Source: Maribacter hydrothermalis (GTDB lineage Bacteria; Bacteroidota; Bacteroidia; Flavobacteriales; Flavobacteriaceae). Taken from it: DNA of 64,000 bases. Below are positions 61,818 through 64,000 of the stretch, one piece after another (within the stretch, counting starts at the first letter, position 1; every line of letters starts with the position of its first letter). A program made the position numbers and the translations under genes. The notes under the pieces are model-generated. The model saw only the letters and a list, made by a program, of their open reading frames with translations. It did no database searches and was not told the origin of the DNA. The stretch lies in NCBI RefSeq assembly GCF_001913155.1, contig NZ_CP018760.1, positions 558,001 through 622,000 of the forward strand, given 5' to 3'.

Positions 61818-62627
61818 TTATTGAAATTTTGTTACTCCAAATTTTGCAGCTTCAGCTGCAGCATCTGGCGCCCAAGCTGTTAGGTTATTTATTCTAGTAT
61901 CGTTTGATGGGTGCGTACTCATAAATTCTGGCGGTGCTTCGCCTCCGCTATTTGCTTTCATACGTTTCCACAATTCAGAAGCTTCATATGGATCATAACC
62001 GGCTATTGCCATTATCTGTAAACCAATACGGTCCGCCTCAGTCTCGTGGCCTCTACTAAATGGGAGCATTACACCTACTTGAGACCCAATGCCGTATGCT
62101 TGGTTAAATAAGTTACGTTTCTGCTCATCTTGTATAGCAATATTACCAGCCACGGCTCCCACTTGTTGTAGTGTACCAGCACTCATACGTTGTGCCCCAT
62201 GGTCTGCCAATGCATGTGCCACCTCATGGCCCATAACTACCGCAACACCAGTCTCTGTTTGTGTAATTGGAAGAATACCCGTGTAAAAAACAATTTTACC
62301 TCCTGGCATGCACCATGCATTTACAGTTTCATCATTTACCAACTTATATTCCCACTTATAATCTTTTAAGTATCCTGGGTAACCATTTGCAGTTAACCAT
62401 CGTTCTGCAGCTGATGAAATTCGCTGACCAACTCTTGTGATCATTTGAGATTCTGCCGTACCTGTAACTACCTTATTTTCTGTTAAAAATTGATCATACT
62501 GGGCAAATGCCGAAGGAAATACTTGACTGTTAGGGTAAAAATTCAACGTTTTCTGACCTGTAAACGGATTAACCTTACAGGCTGAAACCCCTATAAATAG
62601 GACAAATATCAATACTATTTTTTTCAT
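61818..62627 (-). CDS. M48-family metalloprotease, lipoprotein
   Basis: 269 aa from the ATG at 62627, which puts the signal peptide and lipobox (IGVSAC, Cys17) first. Zinc motif H-E-V-A-H at 134-138 in VMGHEVAHALADHG, followed by the GHETEADRIGLQ motif containing the third ligand. It resembles BepA/LoiP-like envelope proteases that degrade misassembled outer-membrane proteins. It starts 37 bases after the GH31 stop and may be in one transcript with it. Confidence 0.9.
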   Translation of the reverse strand: MKKIVLIFVLFIGVSACKVNPFTGQKTLNFYPNSQVFPSAFAQYDQFLTENKVVTGTAESQMITRVGQRISSAAERWLTANGYPGYLKDYKWEYKLVNDETVNAWCMPGGKIVFYTGILPITQTETGVAVVMGHEVAHALADHGAQRMSAGTLQQVGAVAGNIAIQDEQKRNLFNQAYGIGSQVGVMLPFSRGHETEADRIGLQIMAIAGYDPYEASELWKRMKANSGGEAPPEFMSTHPSNDTRINNLTAWAPDAAAEAAKFGVTKFQ

Positions 62628-62663
62628 TTTATAAAATTTAGTTAGTGTCAATAAAATACAAAG

Positions 62664-64000
62664 TTATTCTTTTCCGGTTATATGTAATAGCGAAAAATCT
62701 TTGTCTATTTGCAAAATATTATCCTGAATTTCACTTAAATTTCTTAATGATACTTCCTCATTATCTAACATTACGGTATCAATTGCAAAAGGTAATCCAT
62801 GAAAATTAAGTCTAATTGTATCATACTGCGTTTCAAAACTACCATCTTTAAAAAGTTGAATTGTTAACGATTTTTCTTTACCGGTTAGTTTATAATTACT
62901 TAAAGCGTATCTTCCTTTCTTATAATCATACCCATTATTGGCATCTTCATATATCTCAGAGGACTCTGTCCCTTTTTTATAATAAACTTCTAACAAAAGT
63001 TCATCAATATCTTTTTCTTCAACATATTGTTGTACAGGATATTTAGGAATAATAGCCCCTGCTTTTACAAAAATTGGCAACATATCTAATTCAGCAGCTA
63101 CCCATTTTTCCTTACCTCCTTCTACGGGTTCACTAGTCCAAAAATCATACCAATTTCCTTTAGGAATATACATTCTACGACCTTGTGCATTAGGCTCTTG
63201 AATTGGACATACTAATATTTTTTCGCCAAAAATAAATTCGTCTGTTCTAAAGTGAGTTTGTGTATCTTCTTGATCATAATAAACCAAAGCTTGTATCATT
63301 GGCATATTTTCTTTGGTATATTTATAAAACATGGTATATAAATAGGGTAATAACTGATAACGTAATTCTATAAACTTCCTTACAATGTCTGTAATTTCTG
63401 TCCCAAAAGACCAAGGCTCTTGATCTCCGTGATCACCGCTTGAGTGTACTCTACAAAATGGGTGAAAAATACCCAACTGCACCCATCTAGCAAATAGCTC
63501 TCCATCTGGTTGCTCTGCAAATCCACCTATATCAGAACCCACAAAAGAATATCCGCTTAAACACATTCGTTGCACTTGCACATTTGCAAGCCATAAATGC
63601 TCCCATGTCGCTACATTATCCCCTGTCCAAGTTGATGAATATCGTTGTGTACCTGCAAAAGCTGCTCTCGTAATTACAAATGGGCGTTTGGGATATACAT
63701 ATTTTTTTACACCATCAAAAGTTGCCCTAACCATTTGCATACCATAAATATTATGGGCTTTTCTATGGGTACATGGGTGGCCGTCATAATTATGTCTTGT
63801 ATCTAAAGGTGCCGTTTTTGTTGGCACCTCCATTACAGCAGGTTCGTTCATGTCATTCCAAACGGCATGTACACCCAACTCCGTCATAAACTCCTTATAT
63901 AATTCCGCCCACCACTCGCGTACAGCAGGGTTTGTAAAGTCTGGAAAATTACACTCGCCTGGCCAAACCTTTCCTTGCATTAAAGGGCCATCACCTCTTT
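62664..64000 (-). CDS. Glycoside hydrolase family 31 (alpha-glucosidase type), C-terminal fragment
   Basis: The last 445 or so codons of a gene running off the right edge; the frame is open to 63998 (E-G-D-G-P-L-M-Q-G-K). The nucleophile Asp lies in AVWNDMNEPA, and the acid/base Asp in WTGDNVATWEHL. Further blocks are GYSFVGSDIGGF, FHPFCRVHSSGDHGDQEPW and YLYTMFYKY, then C-terminal beta domains. It hydrolyses alpha-linked sugars, perhaps glucan, but the substrate cannot be assigned. No signal peptide is visible because the N-terminus is missing. Followed by the M48 gene. Confidence 0.92.
   Translation of the reverse strand, partial: RGDGPLMQGKVWPGECNFPDFTNPAVREWWAELYKEFMTELGVHAVWNDMNEPAVMEVPTKTAPLDTRHNYDGHPCTHRKAHNIYGMQMVRATFDGVKKYVYPKRPFVITRAAFAGTQRYSSTWTGDNVATWEHLWLANVQVQRMCLSGYSFVGSDIGGFAEQPDGELFARWVQLGIFHPFCRVHSSGDHGDQEPWSFGTEITDIVRKFIELRYQLLPYLYTMFYKYTKENMPMIQALVYYDQEDTQTHFRTDEFIFGEKILVCPIQEPNAQGRRMYIPKGNWYDFWTSEPVEGGKEKWVAAELDMLPIFVKAGAIIPKYPVQQYVEEKDIDELLLEVYYKKGTESSEIYEDANNGYDYKKGRYALSNYKLTGKEKSLTIQLFKDGSFETQYDTIRLNFHGLPFAIDTVMLDNEEVSLRNLSEIQDNILQIDKDFSLLHITGKE

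Overview
The window is AT-rich chromosomal DNA that reads as a marine member of the Flavobacteriaceae (Bacteroidota). The evidence is three giant proteins with signal peptides and C-terminal type IX secretion (T9SS) sorting domains, flavobacterial-type promoters (-7 element TAnnTTTG, often with TTG about 20 bases upstream), several Bacteroidota-restricted families (DUF3822, DUF4270, DUF4907, head-GIN), and acidic stretches after lipoprotein cysteines. A genus cannot be fixed from sequence alone; Maribacter/Zobellia-like is an inference. No tRNA, insertion sequence, prophage or CRISPR array was seen.

Layout. 1-3100 (+): end of gcvT, then glsA, an NAD(P)-binding sugar-nucleotide-type protein, phhB and yebC. 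3171-15350 (-): two adjacent giant secreted proteins, a BspA-like repeat protein and an M4 metalloprotease, which share a 149-residue two-cysteine module and almost identical C-terminal tails. 16036-21253 (-): plsC, a KdnB-like dehydrogenase, a HAD phosphatase, kdsB, DUF4126 and an SF1 helicase, probably a Kdo/lipid A-related group. 21355-23355 (+): a membrane-anchored hypothetical, DUF3822 and rsmD. 23454-23760 (-): RNase P RNA. 23871-25721 (+): dnaX. 25716-32474 (-): a complete eboABCDEF cluster with a small membrane protein gene at its end. 32597-33178 (+): miaE. 33187-40132 (-): one long co-directional run pyrR-pyrB-STAS-rnz-pdxH-sixA-ppk1-ppx. 40235-46229: a divergent locus with a LytTR two-component system, DUF4907 and a kelch lipoprotein on the minus strand, facing a DUF4270 lipoprotein and an outer-membrane protein on the plus strand. 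46406-52118: rpsA, a Kbp-like BON-LysM protein, cmk and lon. 52326-57134 (-): a third giant T9SS protein, a glucose/sorbosone dehydrogenase-like domain fused to a propeller and three more copies of the 149-residue module. 57441-60382 (+): an ECF sigma factor, putative anti-sigma factor and two adhesin-like secreted proteins. 60427-64000 (-): an Atg22-like MFS transporter, an M48 lipoprotein protease and the C-terminal part of a GH31 glycosidase.

Working together. The ebo genes form a tight operon with spacings of 1-7 bases; the family is linked in cyanobacteria to moving a secondary-metabolite precursor to the periplasm, but its product here is unknown. The three giant proteins look like surface or secreted enzymes and adhesins carrying a common, apparently carbohydrate-binding-like module. 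The kelch/DUF4907/LytTR/DUF4270/outer-membrane-protein locus looks like an uncharacterised envelope system with its own regulator. Operon ends are marked by several clear, often bidirectional, stem-loop terminators.
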